This document shows positions 22,914 to 29,746 of a stretch of 41,235 bases of DNA, one piece after another. A program made the position numbers and the translations under genes. Source of the DNA: 2-02-FULL-46-13 sp036517235 (GTDB lineage: Bacteria; Patescibacteriota; Minisyncoccia; Phycocordibacterales; DSPV01); the NCBI GenBank assembly GCA_036517235.1, contig DATDXL010000013.1, forward strand, positions 1 to 41,235, read 5' to 3'. How positions within the stretch are numbered: the stretch's first letter is position 1; the number at the start of each line of letters is the position of its first letter. Below the pieces are notes generated by a model. That model saw only the letters and a list, made by a program, of their open reading frames with translations, made no database searches and was not told the DNA's origin.

Positions 22914-23795
22914 TCAACACCTTCGCAACACTTCCAGTGGAGTTTGGTAGTTGATTCCCATGTGCGTTCGTTCTGAATTGTAATACGGCAAAAACGTCTT
23001 GATGGCTTTTCGAAAGTGATGAATCGTCTGAGTTGTTCGATCCAAACATTCCTCCTGAATGGTTCGGTTGAACCTTTCGATGTGCGCCTGGTCGTTTGAT
23101 TGCCTGACACGGCTGTACCGATGAGTGAGTCCGAGCTTGTACACACGGAATAGGAACATCTTTTGGAATTCTCCTCCGTTGTCGGTCTGAACCATTTGAA
23201 ACTGGAATGGAGCGATGAGCTTGGCTTTTTCAACGAAACGGAAGCTCTTTGCCGAGGAGATACTCCTAGTCACTTCCGCGTATGCCCAGCGTGAATACAA
23301 ATCAATGAGCGTATACACATACAAGCGTAATCCATTGGGTAGCATGATATGCACCGTGTCGGCCTCAAGAAGGCTCCCTGGAGCCGTGATTTCGGGTCGT
23401 TCGGTGTAGTCATGGGGTCGTTTCCACGGACTGCGCTTTTTTAGCAAACCGCACCGGCTCAAGGTTCTTTGGACGGAAGGCAAGCTCACCTCAACGCCTT
23501 CCCGTTTGAGTTCGTGATATATGTGCTGACCGCACCTTCTTCTACCGATCCTTTTTTGAATAATCGCTGACACGATTTCTGCTCCAAGAGCGTTGGGATG
23601 TCTCTTTGGTGCCGACGATGCCGTCGGTATCTCATGCCAGCCGGTGCCGAGAGGGTGTTTGCACCACCTAGATACCGTGCTCGGTTGCACTCCATACCGC
23701 AACGCAACCTTCCGCATCGACCAGTGACGATACTTCACAAGGTTCACCGCATCGCGGCGTACCTTGGGCATATGGGGATTTTGTGTGTATGACAT
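22914..23795 (-). CDS. Transposase, IS481-like (DDE integrase core)
   Basis: 293 aa. The N-terminal helix-turn-helix is MRKVALRYGVQPSTVSRW (about 27-44), followed by a linker and an rve catalytic core. The DDE residues are Asp146 (LLEADTVHI), Asp205 (QTDNGGEF) and Glu240 (DQAHIERFNRT); the Asp-Glu spacing of 35 is correct. It appears intact. I chose the third codon Met (23795) because TAGAAT (minus 23807-23802) is exactly 6 bases before it; ATG 23801 is the alternative. The reading frame runs through the left inverted repeat and stops at 22914-22916 in flanking DNA, so the C-terminus depends on the insertion site. Confidence 0.88.
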   Translation of the reverse strand: MSYTQNPHMPKVRRDAVNLVKYRHWSMRKVALRYGVQPSTVSRWCKHPLGTGWHEIPTASSAPKRHPNALGAEIVSAIIQKRIGRRRCGQHIYHELKREGVEVSLPSVQRTLSRCGLLKKRSPWKRPHDYTERPEITAPGSLLEADTVHIMLPNGLRLYVYTLIDLYSRWAYAEVTRSISSAKSFRFVEKAKLIAPFQFQMVQTDNGGEFQKMFLFRVYKLGLTHRYSRVRQSNDQAHIERFNRTIQEECLDRTTQTIHHFRKAIKTFLPYYNSERTHMGINYQTPLEVLRRC

Positions 23796-23830
23796 CTTCA
23801 TATTCTATATCGCTTGGGTGTTGCGAAGGT
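22919..23830 (-). mobile_element. IS481-like insertion sequence, about 912 bp
   Basis: Perfect 13-bp terminal inverted repeats ACCTTCGCAACAC (22919-22931) and GTGTTGCGAAGGT (23818-23830) enclose one transposase gene on the minus strand. No clear target duplication is seen at the ends. The element separates recR and its small neighbour from the YerC/TrpR-like gene. The transposase stop codon lies just outside the left repeat. Confidence 0.8.
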
Positions 23831-23849
23831 CATGATACATTACGTTTAC

Positions 23850-23878
23850 TTGACTAAACCACTGCACTTTGCTAAAGT
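23850..23878 (+). promoter_or_regulatory. Promoter of the YerC/TrpR-like gene (leaderless)
   Basis: TTGACT (23850-23855), 17-base spacer, TAAAGT (23873-23878), and ATG exactly 6 bases later. Confidence 0.75.
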
Positions 23879-23884
23879 ACTGTT

Positions 23885-24199
23885 ATGGACTGGAAAAACA
23901 TCGAAAAGACAAGGTTAGTTAAAGCGATTTTAGCGCTACAGACTACTGATGAGACACAGCGTTTTCTGCGTGATTTAATGACCGAATCTGAAATAGAGGA
24001 GTTCGCCAAACGGCTCCAGACGGCTGAATTGTTAGAGCAAAAAGTCCCTTATTCAACCATTGAGGAAAAAACGGGGCTAAGTTCAACAACTATCGCCCGA
24101 GTTTCTAAATGGCTCAATGGCAAACAGGAAGGGTATAAAACGATACTTAACAGATTGCATCATCATAACTCTATCCATGCAGGGAGAGGGTTGTCTTAA
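23885..24199 (+). CDS. YerC/YecD-family TrpR-like regulator
   Basis: 104 aa. The helix-turn-helix typical of TrpR relatives is visible: LMTESEIEEFAKRLQTAELL (about 33-52), then YSTIEEKTGLSSTTIARVSKWL (about 58-79). YerC/YecD proteins are small DNA-binding proteins related to the tryptophan repressor, with no well-defined general ligand. The promoter is textbook and leaderless. The last codons (HAGRGLS) overlap the first arm of a terminator/anti-terminator structure, so the end of the gene also works as RNA. An unknown protein follows at 24305, probably regulated with it. Confidence 0.85.
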   Translation: MDWKNIEKTRLVKAILALQTTDETQRFLRDLMTESEIEEFAKRLQTAELLEQKVPYSTIEEKTGLSSTTIARVSKWLNGKQEGYKTILNRLHHHNSIHAGRGLS

Positions 24200-24260
24200 T
24201 TTACCTATAAAGCGTAATGAAGCCAACCCCCTCCCTGCATGGAGGGGGTTATTTGTTTAT
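24174..24260 (+). promoter_or_regulatory. Mutually exclusive terminator and anti-terminator at the end of the YerC/TrpR-like gene
   Basis: Terminator: AACCCCCTCC (24225-24234), loop CTGCAT, GGAGGGGGTT (24241-24250), then ATTTGTTTAT. A third arm inside the coding sequence, 24174-24193 (TCCATGCAGGGAGAGGGTTG), pairs with 24224-24243 at 19 of 20 positions and would block the terminator. The reading frame ends at 24199, so a ribosome at the stop would cover the first arm. Confidence 0.65.
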
Positions 24261-24304
24261 CTACCTACAACAAAATGATAAATAAAGTTCTTTGAGAGGT
24301 GCAT

Positions 24305-25084
24305 ATGGACTATGACCGACACGATCGTCAGGCGATAAAAAAATTGCCTTATTGGCCTCAGAAACTTTTTGAGGTCATTGAGAAGGAGGAAAAAGGGGAA
24401 ATACGTGATGTGCCAGGATTGTGCAAGGCACTCATGCAGCTTCCTCCTGTTTTCGTCTTCTTTTCCTGTCTCTCTGGCGATGGAAAGAGAGAAGAGTCGG
24501 GACAAGATCTTGGTGTGCTGTTCACAACCTCCCTTCGTCAAAAAATGGAACAGTTTACGGCCTTGCTTTCCAATACAGGGTTTAGGCCAACAACCCTAAT
24601 CATCATTGATGACACCGAACCGGTACGGTTCTGGAACTGGAATATCCTTCAAGAAGAAGTAACAACCTGGTGTCGAATGATTGTTAAGGAAACGAATATT
24701 CCTAATTACTGGTGTATCTCACTATGGTCAGATCTTGAAAAGATTCGTGAAACGAATCTGTATGTGGATGGCACCTTCGCGTCTTCCTATGAAGAATACC
24801 GAAGAATCAGAGGTGACAAGGTTGTGAGATCCGTTGCATATCACAAACTCCTTCAGCATATCAAACAATACCCGAACAAGGGACTCAAAACGTTGTCTGC
24901 GCAAGAAGCAACTATCAACAAACTTGTCCAGTACGAGTTCCAAGGTGAGATCTTGAAGAAAGTAGTACCGAATGCGATTCTCGTCCAGACAGAAACACCA
25001 TGGGAAGTGAAAGATTTGCTGTTTCATAACCAGTTACGAAAATCTGTGGCAAGCATCATTCATCCGTTCGAAAGGAGGAGATAG
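24305..25084 (+). CDS. Protein of unknown function downstream of the YerC/TrpR-like regulator
   Basis: 259 aa. ATG 24305 is chosen over GTG 24299 because GAGAGG (24294-24299) is 5 bases upstream. It is soluble, alpha/beta in character and Trp-rich in the middle (FWNWNILQEEVTTWC, NYWCISLWSDLEK). Later come KVVRSVAYHKLLQHIK and LVQYEFQGEILKKVVPNAIL, VQTETPWEVKDLLF. A weak likeness to cyclodipeptide synthases in the region YEFQ...PNAILVQTETPW came to mind, but the catalytic Ser motif is not there, so I do not claim it. The gene lies beyond the terminator at 24225-24260, so expression should depend on readthrough. Its own terminator is at 25154-25185. Confidence 0.75.
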   Translation: MDYDRHDRQAIKKLPYWPQKLFEVIEKEEKGEIRDVPGLCKALMQLPPVFVFFSCLSGDGKREESGQDLGVLFTTSLRQKMEQFTALLSNTGFRPTTLIIIDDTEPVRFWNWNILQEEVTTWCRMIVKETNIPNYWCISLWSDLEKIRETNLYVDGTFASSYEEYRRIRGDKVVRSVAYHKLLQHIKQYPNKGLKTLSAQEATINKLVQYEFQGEILKKVVPNAILVQTETPWEVKDLLFHNQLRKSVASIIHPFERRR

Positions 25085-25153
25085 ACCTATGTATAGAATT
25101 GTCCACCGCAGGATTCATAGAAGAAGCAGTCCTGCACCCGTGCACAAGTCACT

Positions 25154-25185
25154 AGCACCGCAATTGTTAATTGCGGTGCTTTTTT
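25154..25185 (+). terminator. Terminator between the unknown gene and rplU
   Basis: AGCACCGCAATT (25154-25165), loop GTT, AATTGCGGTGCT (25169-25180), with T6 at 25180-25185 on plus. The T tract overlaps the rplU stop on minus. Confidence 0.85.
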
Positions 25186-25618
25186 ACTTGATTGATTCGA
25201 TTTTGATCAAAAAATAGGGCTGGCGGTGACCACGGCGGACGAAGTAACGGCTCTTTTGTTTGTATTTGATAGTCTCCACCTTTTTATTTCGTCCTATCGC
25301 TTTGATCGTGCCGGTGACCTTCGCCCCATCAATGAAAGGGGTGCCGATGGTCGTATCGGTACCATTATCTACGATGAGCACTTTATCGAATGTGAGCGTT
25401 TCGCCATCTTTGTGCTCTCCTTGGAGCTTCTCGATTTTAAGCATTGTCCCGGGAGAAACCACATACTGCTTCCCCCCTGTCGCGATAACGGCAAATTCTT
25501 TTGAAATAAGAGGTGCGACTGATTGAGACACCATTCCCGGTGCTTTCTTGGTTTCCTTAGGCGCCTCAGGGCTCTTTTGGGTTATTTTTCGTATTGTTTT
25601 CTTTTCTGCTGCCATCAT
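25184..25618 (-). CDS. rplU: 50S ribosomal protein L21
   Basis: 144 aa. The L21 core starts at about residue 42 (FAVIATGGKQYVVSPGTML) and includes VLIVDNG, GTPFIDGAKVTG and YKQKSRYFVRRGHRQPYF. A charged N-terminal extension of about 40 residues (Lys/Pro-rich) is not part of the usual protein; starting later (for example at the internal Met near residue 29) cannot be excluded. On the minus strand the promoter is TTGCTT, 16-base spacer, TAGAAT (plus 25634-25661). rpmA is not adjacent. Confidence 0.93.
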   Translation of the reverse strand: MMAAEKKTIRKITQKSPEAPKETKKAPGMVSQSVAPLISKEFAVIATGGKQYVVSPGTMLKIEKLQGEHKDGETLTFDKVLIVDNGTDTTIGTPFIDGAKVTGTIKAIGRNKKVETIKYKQKSRYFVRRGHRQPYFLIKIESIK

Positions 25619-25633
25619 ATGAGTAGAAGTAGT

Positions 25634-25661
25634 ATTCTACACAAAAATATCCTAAAAGCAA
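25634..25661 (-). promoter_or_regulatory. rplU promoter
   Basis: Minus strand TTGCTT (plus 25656-25661), 16-base spacer, TAGAAT (plus 25634-25639). Predicted leader about 9 nt. Confidence 0.55.
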
Positions 25662-25687
25662 TAGGGGGGGCTTAAAACCAAAGGTTA

Positions 25688-25833
25688 TTCCGACAAGTGA
25701 GGAGCGAAGTAAAAGTTTACTTTTATTGTCTAGCGAGTGAGTGAAGTGAAAAAAGTCCTTCTTTTTCAGTTCCGAACGAGTGACGGTAACAAAGGTTTTA
25801 ATACCCTTTGTTTCGTCCAAACGCTGTCGGAAC
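25688..25833. repeat. Dispersed intergenic repeat, copy B (region of several hairpins)
   Basis: TTCCGACA (25688-25695) pairs with TGTCGGAA (25826-25833) around the whole region. Inside are TAAAAGT/ACTTTTA, a TGAAAAAAG/CTTTTTCA hairpin (25747-25768), and AACAAAGG/CCTTTGTT. The box 25772-25804, starting CCGAACGAGTGACGG, matches copy A (9464-9495) at about 28 of 33 positions. Confidence 0.55.
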
Positions 25834-25876
25834 AAGAAGTGAATACCTGTGCCTAAGGCGCAGGTATTCACTTCTT
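25834..25876. repeat. 43-nt near-perfect hairpin
   Basis: AAGAAGTGAATACCTG (25834-25849) with CAGGTATTCACTTCTT (25861-25876), and GCC/GGC inside around a TAA loop. The T25850-G25860 wobble keeps the stem continuous, giving 20 pairs. No T tract follows on plus. Confidence 0.8.
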
Positions 25877-25957
25877 ATCAACATATTTTCTTGAAACACA
25901 TACTGTATGCCTTACACTTCACTCTAAACACTCCCCTGTTCTTATCAAAAGGATTCA

Positions 25958-26152
25958 TTGTGGAAGCTTTTCTTCTTCTTGTTGAAAAAGTATACTGCCG
26001 CAGAACCGCCGAGTTTGTCCGGCAAGGATGGGAAACTATTCCCGAAGTCGAAAGACTCGACGAAGACATGCGAGAGCGTATCAAGCTCCAACTCCTCAGA
26101 AGTGCCGTCTCTTTTCACCAAAGACGACGGCACATACACCGTCCCTCGCTAG
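25958..26152 (+). CDS. Doubtful small ORF
   Basis: 64 aa from TTG 25958, ending in a Ser/Lys-rich stretch and KDDGTYTVPR. Two other frames across the same DNA are also open (plus 25849-26172 and minus 25945-26139), so this is a weak call, helped only by the terminator at 26188-26212. Confidence 0.25.
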   Translation: MWKLFFFLLKKYTAAEPPSLSGKDGKLFPKSKDSTKTCESVSSSNSSEVPSLFTKDDGTYTVPR

Positions 26153-26187
26153 CCCACCACAGCCATAGGTAAAATCCTATTTGCCTC

Positions 26188-26212
26188 AAAATCGCGCACC
26201 GCGCGATTTTTC
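26188..26212. terminator. Bidirectional terminator at the end of rmuC
   Basis: AAAATCGCGC (26188-26197), loop ACC, GCGCGATTTT (26201-26210), followed by TTCCTTT on plus. On minus the stem follows the rmuC stop. Confidence 0.75.
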
Positions 26213-26214
26213 CT

Positions 26215-27261
26215 TTAGTCGTCTCCGGAGGGTTTTTCTAAGACTTTTGTCTCGTACTCAAAAGTTGTCCCGTCCGTAACTTTCTTCACGTCTTTCTGAA
26301 GCATACCAAATGCTTTCCCACTCGCGTTATAGTGGTTTATAGTCGTCGCAAGAGCATTACCGAGCTTTTCATGATATTCCCCGTAGCCTTGAAAGTGCTT
26401 TATCATCTTTTCTACTGCCACTCGTAATTCTTTTGCTTTTTCTTCTATCTCCATACCTTTGAGACCTTGAAGAACCGTCTGGAGATACGCGAGGAACGAC
26501 GTGGGAGAGACGATGATAACGTGATACTTCCCTGCTGCTCGCTGTATCAGGTTTTCATCGCCAGTTCCCACTCTACCAACCAAAAGATCATAATATATCG
26601 CTTCGTGCGGAATAAACATAAAGGCGAAATCAGTCGTCTTGTGCTCAGGTTGGATATATTTAGATGTTTCAATGATGCGGTTCTTTAAATCGTTCTCAAA
26701 TACCCTCTGTAGACGATCCCGTTCTATGGGGTCTTTGGATTCTGCCATACGGTTGTAATTCTCAAGCGAGAACTTGGAATCCACAGGAATAACTTTGTCT
26801 TTCACGAACACTGCCGCATCAACAATGACACCGTCAGGAAACGTATATTGCATCTTAAATGATTCAGGTGGAAGTACATTCTTAAGAAGAGTCTCTAGAT
26901 AGTACTCACCTAGAATGCCGCGCTGTTTCGGATTTTTGAGTATATCTTGGAGGTTCTGAAGCTGATCGGCAAAAGAGATAACCTGCTTATTGGTCTCATC
27001 GAGCTTAGTCAGTCCCTGCGTTACATCCTTGATGAGCTTCTGTGACTCGCCAAATTGGTGCCGAAGGGCACTGGAAACTTCTTTCGTAGTTTCCCCCATT
27101 TTTGCGTCTACCGTACGCGACAGCTCATTCATCTGCTCTAAGAGGAGTTTCAAGCCTATATCCTCCGCTTTTGGCGCACTGCGACGCGACAAAAAATAGA
27201 CCGCAAACACGTTAACCGCGACCAAAACGATAGCAACGATAATGACAGTGGTAACATCCAT
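26215..27261 (-). CDS. rmuC: RmuC-family DNA recombination protein
   Basis: 348 aa from ATG 27261. One N-terminal membrane anchor (about 4-25), a coiled coil (about 35-100), and the RmuC nuclease-like core with GILGEYYLETLL, FPDGVIVDAAVFVKDKVIPVDSKFS (Asp, Asp-Ser-Lys), and FMFIPHEAIYYDLL. RmuC restricts inversions and rearrangements and is thought to be a nuclease. ATG 27261 is preferred since TATACT (minus 27273-27268) ends 6 bases before it; ATG 27267 directly abuts this -10 box and would not be in the transcript. It is divergent from yqeY. Confidence 0.9.
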   Translation of the reverse strand: MDVTTVIIVAIVLVAVNVFAVYFLSRRSAPKAEDIGLKLLLEQMNELSRTVDAKMGETTKEVSSALRHQFGESQKLIKDVTQGLTKLDETNKQVISFADQLQNLQDILKNPKQRGILGEYYLETLLKNVLPPESFKMQYTFPDGVIVDAAVFVKDKVIPVDSKFSLENYNRMAESKDPIERDRLQRVFENDLKNRIIETSKYIQPEHKTTDFAFMFIPHEAIYYDLLVGRVGTGDENLIQRAAGKYHVIIVSPTSFLAYLQTVLQGLKGMEIEEKAKELRVAVEKMIKHFQGYGEYHEKLGNALATTINHYNASGKAFGMLQKDVKKVTDGTTFEYETKVLEKPSGDD

Positions 27262-27320
27262 ATTCATAGTATACTATAACTCTGCAACGTTATTTTATTA
27301 TTGGTTATTTTCTATTTATC

Positions 27321-27773
27321 ATGTCTATCCACAAAGATATCCAAAGCCAGATAAAGGACGCGATGAAAGCGAAAGACACGCTTCGACTGACAGTTATACG
27401 CGGCCTCGTTGCTGCTTTTACCAACGAACTCGTGGCAAGAAGCCGAAAACCTGATGGCGAGCTCAACGATGATGAAGCGCTTGCGGTCATCAAACGCTCG
27501 GTCAAACAGCGCAAAGATTCTATCGAGCAATTCACAAAAGGTGGACGGGGCGACTTAGTCCAAAATGAAAAGAACGAGCTGGGCATACTCGAAAAATATC
27601 TCCCCGCGATGATGGGAAGTGAAGAGATACAAAAAATCGTCACTGCTAAAAAAACTGAGCTTGGTATTACCGACAAAAAAGATATTGGCAAGCTGATGTC
27701 TGCCGTTATGAAAGAAACGAAAGGAAAAGCCGATGGTGGCGAGGTAAAGGCGATAGTTGATTCTTCATTCTAG
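27321..27773 (+). CDS. yqeY: GatB/YqeY-dom-containing protein
   Basis: 150 aa. YqeY-like proteins share the helical domain of GatB, which contacts tRNA. Signatures are DIQSQIKDAMKAKDTLRLTVIR (about 6-27), KQRKDSIEQFTKGGR, LEKYLP (about 89-94), and the C-terminal GKLMSAVMKETKGKADGGEV. The length is typical. No Shine-Dalgarno is evident. Divergent from rmuC, which is 60 bases away. Function in tRNA or translation is only inferred from the domain. Confidence 0.9.
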   Translation: MSIHKDIQSQIKDAMKAKDTLRLTVIRGLVAAFTNELVARSRKPDGELNDDEALAVIKRSVKQRKDSIEQFTKGGRGDLVQNEKNELGILEKYLPAMMGSEEIQKIVTAKKTELGITDKKDIGKLMSAVMKETKGKADGGEVKAIVDSSF

Positions 27774-27782
27774 ATAGTTTTT

Positions 27783-27810
27783 AGGCAGGTCTCCCGAAGG
27801 AGGCCTGCCT
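27783..27810. terminator. Hairpin after yqeY
   Basis: AGGCAGG, T, CTCC (27783-27794) pairs with GGAG, G, CCTGCCT (27799-27810) around CGAA, with one T-G wobble. No T tract follows on either strand, so termination is uncertain. Confidence 0.45.
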
Positions 27811-27821
27811 GTACGTTGGTC

Positions 27822-28013
27822 CTAGCCGATACAAAACTCGATATCGTCTGTGGGAAATGGGAGGGCTCGAGCGAGCTGGTCTGATAATAAGAGACGGTGC
27901 TGTGCACGCTTCAGCAACTCGTCGTTCCCCTCCCCCTCACTGCCGTGGGAATTCTCAACAAGCAATTTCTGTGTATCTTCGGCTAGATCCGCTATAGATT
28001 CAAGAAGAACCAT
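27822..28013 (-). CDS. Small charged protein
   Basis: 63 aa from ATG 28013: MVLLESIADLAEDTQKLLVE, then a Gly/Glu stretch and AQHRLLLSDQLARALPFP. Promoter on the minus strand: TTGACG (plus 28047-28052), 18-base spacer, TATAGC (plus 28023-28028), leaving a leader of about 3 nt. Function unknown; the promoter supports the frame. Confidence 0.5.
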   Translation of the reverse strand: MVLLESIADLAEDTQKLLVENSHGSEGEGNDELLKRAQHRLLLSDQLARALPFPTDDIEFCIG

Positions 28014-28122
28014 ACTGTCTTTGCTATACAACAGTCAAAAGCCTCTCGTCAATGATTTTCTGTTTTTAAGCTGTATATAAGGTGTAGATAGGTATGTATA
28101 ACCTCGTAATTCAGAAAAAAGT

Positions 28123-28149
28123 GGCGGGTTTCCTTGGAGGAAACCCGCC
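28123..28149 (-). terminator. Terminator of the gene at 28163-28363
   Basis: Perfect 11-bp stem GGCGGGTTTCC (28123-28133) and GGAAACCCGCC (28139-28149). On minus it is followed by ACTTTTTTC. Confidence 0.85.
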
Positions 28150-28162
28150 TGAACTGATCTGC

Positions 28163-28363
28163 TCAACCGACAAAAGATGTGGGAACATCTGCCGCGTAAG
28201 GCGGCCTTATCACCAAAGTAGCTTGCGAAGGCAATTGGATTCTTCCCTTCTGGGCACTGTTTCTGGCCATGTAAGCAGAGTAGCTTGTGGCTTTCGGTTC
28301 TGACACTTCTTCTGTCGTCGGCGCTTGCGCCGCGGGCGTTGCAGGGAATTTCTTATCATTCAT
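28163..28363 (-). CDS. Small Ala/Pro/Ser-rich protein
   Basis: 66 aa from ATG 28363: MNDKKFPATPAAQAPTTEEV, with SYSAYMARNSAQ and a hydrophobic end. No signal or span. Promoter: minus TTGACA (plus 28439-28444), 17-base spacer, TAACAT (plus 28416-28421). Terminator at 28123-28149. Both support a real transcript; the start could be the TTG at 28396. Confidence 0.5.
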   Translation of the reverse strand: MNDKKFPATPAAQAPTTEEVSEPKATSYSAYMARNSAQKGRIQLPSQATLVIRPPYAADVPTSFVG

Positions 28364-28415
28364 CAGTCTTTGGTCTTTCTGTGGTTTAGTGTTCAAACAG
28401 ATAGTTAGGTCTTAG

Positions 28416-28444
28416 ATGTTACAGGAACTCTAAACATCTGTCAA
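28416..28444 (-). promoter_or_regulatory. Promoter of the 66-aa gene
   Basis: TTGACA and TAACAT on minus, 17-base spacer; predicted start about 28409. Confidence 0.55.
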
Positions 28445-28554
28445 GATTTTGGTTTTTCCTACAAAAAACTACTACACCTAACTGAATACTTTATGAATCA
28501 TGAACAAAATCAGCAAATGCATCAAAACACCTGCTCCTTGTAAAGCGCGAGAGG

Positions 28555-28582
28555 TTGACTGACGTGCGCATTATGATATAAT
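28555..28582 (+). promoter_or_regulatory. Promoter of the 63-aa gene
   Basis: TTGACT (28555-28560), 16-base spacer, TATAAT (28577-28582). ATG at 28593 follows after 10 bases, so the leader is about 4 nt. Confidence 0.7.
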
Positions 28583-28592
28583 TAGAGTTGAT

Positions 28593-28784
28593 ATGAATGT
28601 TGCCCTTCTTTCGATTCGCGAATGGGAAGCTCTCATGCTCTCCCAGCACCTAACTCGGCGCTTCAAGAGTGCCTCACCTAGCGAGCGCCGGGAAATCCTC
28701 TCCGAGTGGAGAGTCTTGCACGGGAGTGACCCGAGCAATCCAAAAGTACATCAGGTGCCCTCCGAGAGGTTCCGCGTGAACTAA
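28593..28784 (+). CDS. Small helical protein of unknown function
   Basis: 63 aa: MNVALLSIREWEALMLSQHL, then RRFKSASPSERREILSEWRV and a polar tail. It has a strong promoter right upstream and a terminator at 28805-28835, so it is a complete transcription unit. No family recognised. Confidence 0.6.
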   Translation: MNVALLSIREWEALMLSQHLTRRFKSASPSERREILSEWRVLHGSDPSNPKVHQVPSERFRVN

Positions 28785-28804
28785 CATGGAACGAGCCAAA
28801 AAAA

Positions 28805-28835
28805 AGCCGACGGAAACGCCGGCTCTTTTCTTTTT
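28805..28835 (+). terminator. Terminator of the 63-aa gene
   Basis: AGCCG, A, CG (28805-28812), loop GAAA, CG, C, CGGCT (28817-28824), then CTTTTCTTTTT. Confidence 0.8.
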
Positions 28836-28900
28836 CATTCAACATAATAGTTGCAATTTTTCTCCGCAAGACTTATGATTCTTTCTGGGTTAGATCAACG

Positions 28901-28918
28901 GTGGTATTGGAATACCAC
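28901..28918. repeat. Perfect 18-bp palindrome
   Basis: GTGGTATT-GG-AATACCAC in the gene-poor stretch 28836-29194. No T tract. Could be an operator. Confidence 0.45.
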
Positions 28919-28955
28919 TACTCAGTTCCCAAACAACAACTAGTAAAGCACAACT

Positions 28956-29168
28956 ATGTTCAGCACCGCTACGGCCAACAGGCCGATCATAAGGTCAGCA
29001 ATACCTACCCTCAAATCTCACGCCGGCAACGGCAGACTCTGGGGTCACCCTTCGGAACCAAGACAAGATGAAACTCAAACCAAAAATCACCAATCCAAAC
29101 GTCGAGGGAAAAACCACCGACCTGTCAAGACACCACCGCATCGGATAGCTCCGGCTCACCTCCGCTGA
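28956..29168 (+). CDS. Doubtful small basic ORF
   Basis: 70 aa, rich in Arg, Pro and His (KRRGKNHRPVKTPPHR at the end), with no recognisable domain. It is listed only because a plus-strand terminator follows at 29185-29215, implying some plus-strand transcript here. It may be non-coding. Confidence 0.25.
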   Translation: MFSTATANRPIIRSAIPTLKSHAGNGRLWGHPSEPRQDETQTKNHQSKRRGKNHRPVKTPPHRIAPAHLR

Positions 29169-29184
29169 CCTTTGCTGAAGCAAG

Positions 29185-29215
29185 CCCTGACGCCTCAAGC
29201 GCCAGGGTTTTTGAT
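29185..29215 (+). terminator. Plus-strand terminator
   Basis: CCCTG, A, CGC (29185-29193), loop CTCAA, GCG, C, CAGGG (29199-29207), then TTTTTGATTTTT. It overlaps the mpg stop on minus and has no T tract there. Confidence 0.75.
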
Positions 29216-29737
29216 TTTTAACACAAAGCGATACAGTTTCTTTGACCACACAGGGCCAGCATACGAAACACCTATACGTGCAGTTCGCTTTATATCTCTT
29301 TTGGAAACCTTTTTTCCTTTCTCGAACCAAAGCCCTCTTCCTTTTTTCGCTTCTTTTCCAGAAAAGACACCTTCAATGCTAAGAGCTCTTGTGAGACGTG
29401 CCGGACCTCCGATGCCTTCTACCCCCCGAATAAGCACAGCGGCTGGGTACCCGACTCTCCCAGTTACCACATTGAGCATCCAGTGCATACCATAGACAAA
29501 GTAGACGTAAAACACGCCAGGAGAGCCGAACATCACGGCATTGCGTTTTGTTTTACCATGAGAGGCATGAGAAGCTTTATCTTTATAACCCTCGTATGCT
29601 TCAGTCTCGATTATCATAAAACGCAACACTTTCTTTCCTCTCTGGCGGACAAGGACGCAACCGATCAAATCTCTCGCGACTAAAACAGCACTGCGGTTAA
29701 AAAATGAAGTGGTTAGTATACGGCTTGATATATCCAT
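29195..29737 (-). CDS. DNA-3-methyladenine glycosylase (Mpg/AAG type)
   Basis: 180 aa. Base-excision repair enzyme that removes alkylated purines by base flipping. Signatures: FNRSAVLVARDLIGCVLVR (about 13-31), the catalytic ETEAYEGYKDKASHA (about 45-59), VMFGSPGVFYVYFVYGMHWMLNVV (about 68-91) and GGPARLTRAL (about 110-119). The length is normal. It follows the ROK kinase on the same strand after 51 bases. In that gap is a 28-bp palindrome whose right half carries the only ribosome-site candidate (AAGGATAAG), so translation may be controlled by RNA folding. Confidence 0.9.
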   Translation of the reverse strand: MDISSRILTTSFFNRSAVLVARDLIGCVLVRQRGKKVLRFMIIETEAYEGYKDKASHASHGKTKRNAVMFGSPGVFYVYFVYGMHWMLNVVTGRVGYPAAVLIRGVEGIGGPARLTRALSIEGVFSGKEAKKGRGLWFEKGKKVSKRDIKRTARIGVSYAGPVWSKKLYRFVLKIKNPGA

Positions 29738-29746
29738 ACGCTTTTC

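Noticed and set aside
24305..25084. Cyclodipeptide synthase
   Set aside because: A faint likeness near the C-terminus, but no catalytic Ser motif near the N-terminus and spacing of Tyr/Glu does not fit.
25090..25217. 42-codon frame starting just after the unknown protein
   Set aside because: It runs through the intergenic terminator and into the rplU stop; no ribosome site.
25849..26172. 107-aa plus-strand frame
   Set aside because: Begins inside the 43-nt hairpin and competes with two other open frames; no family signal.
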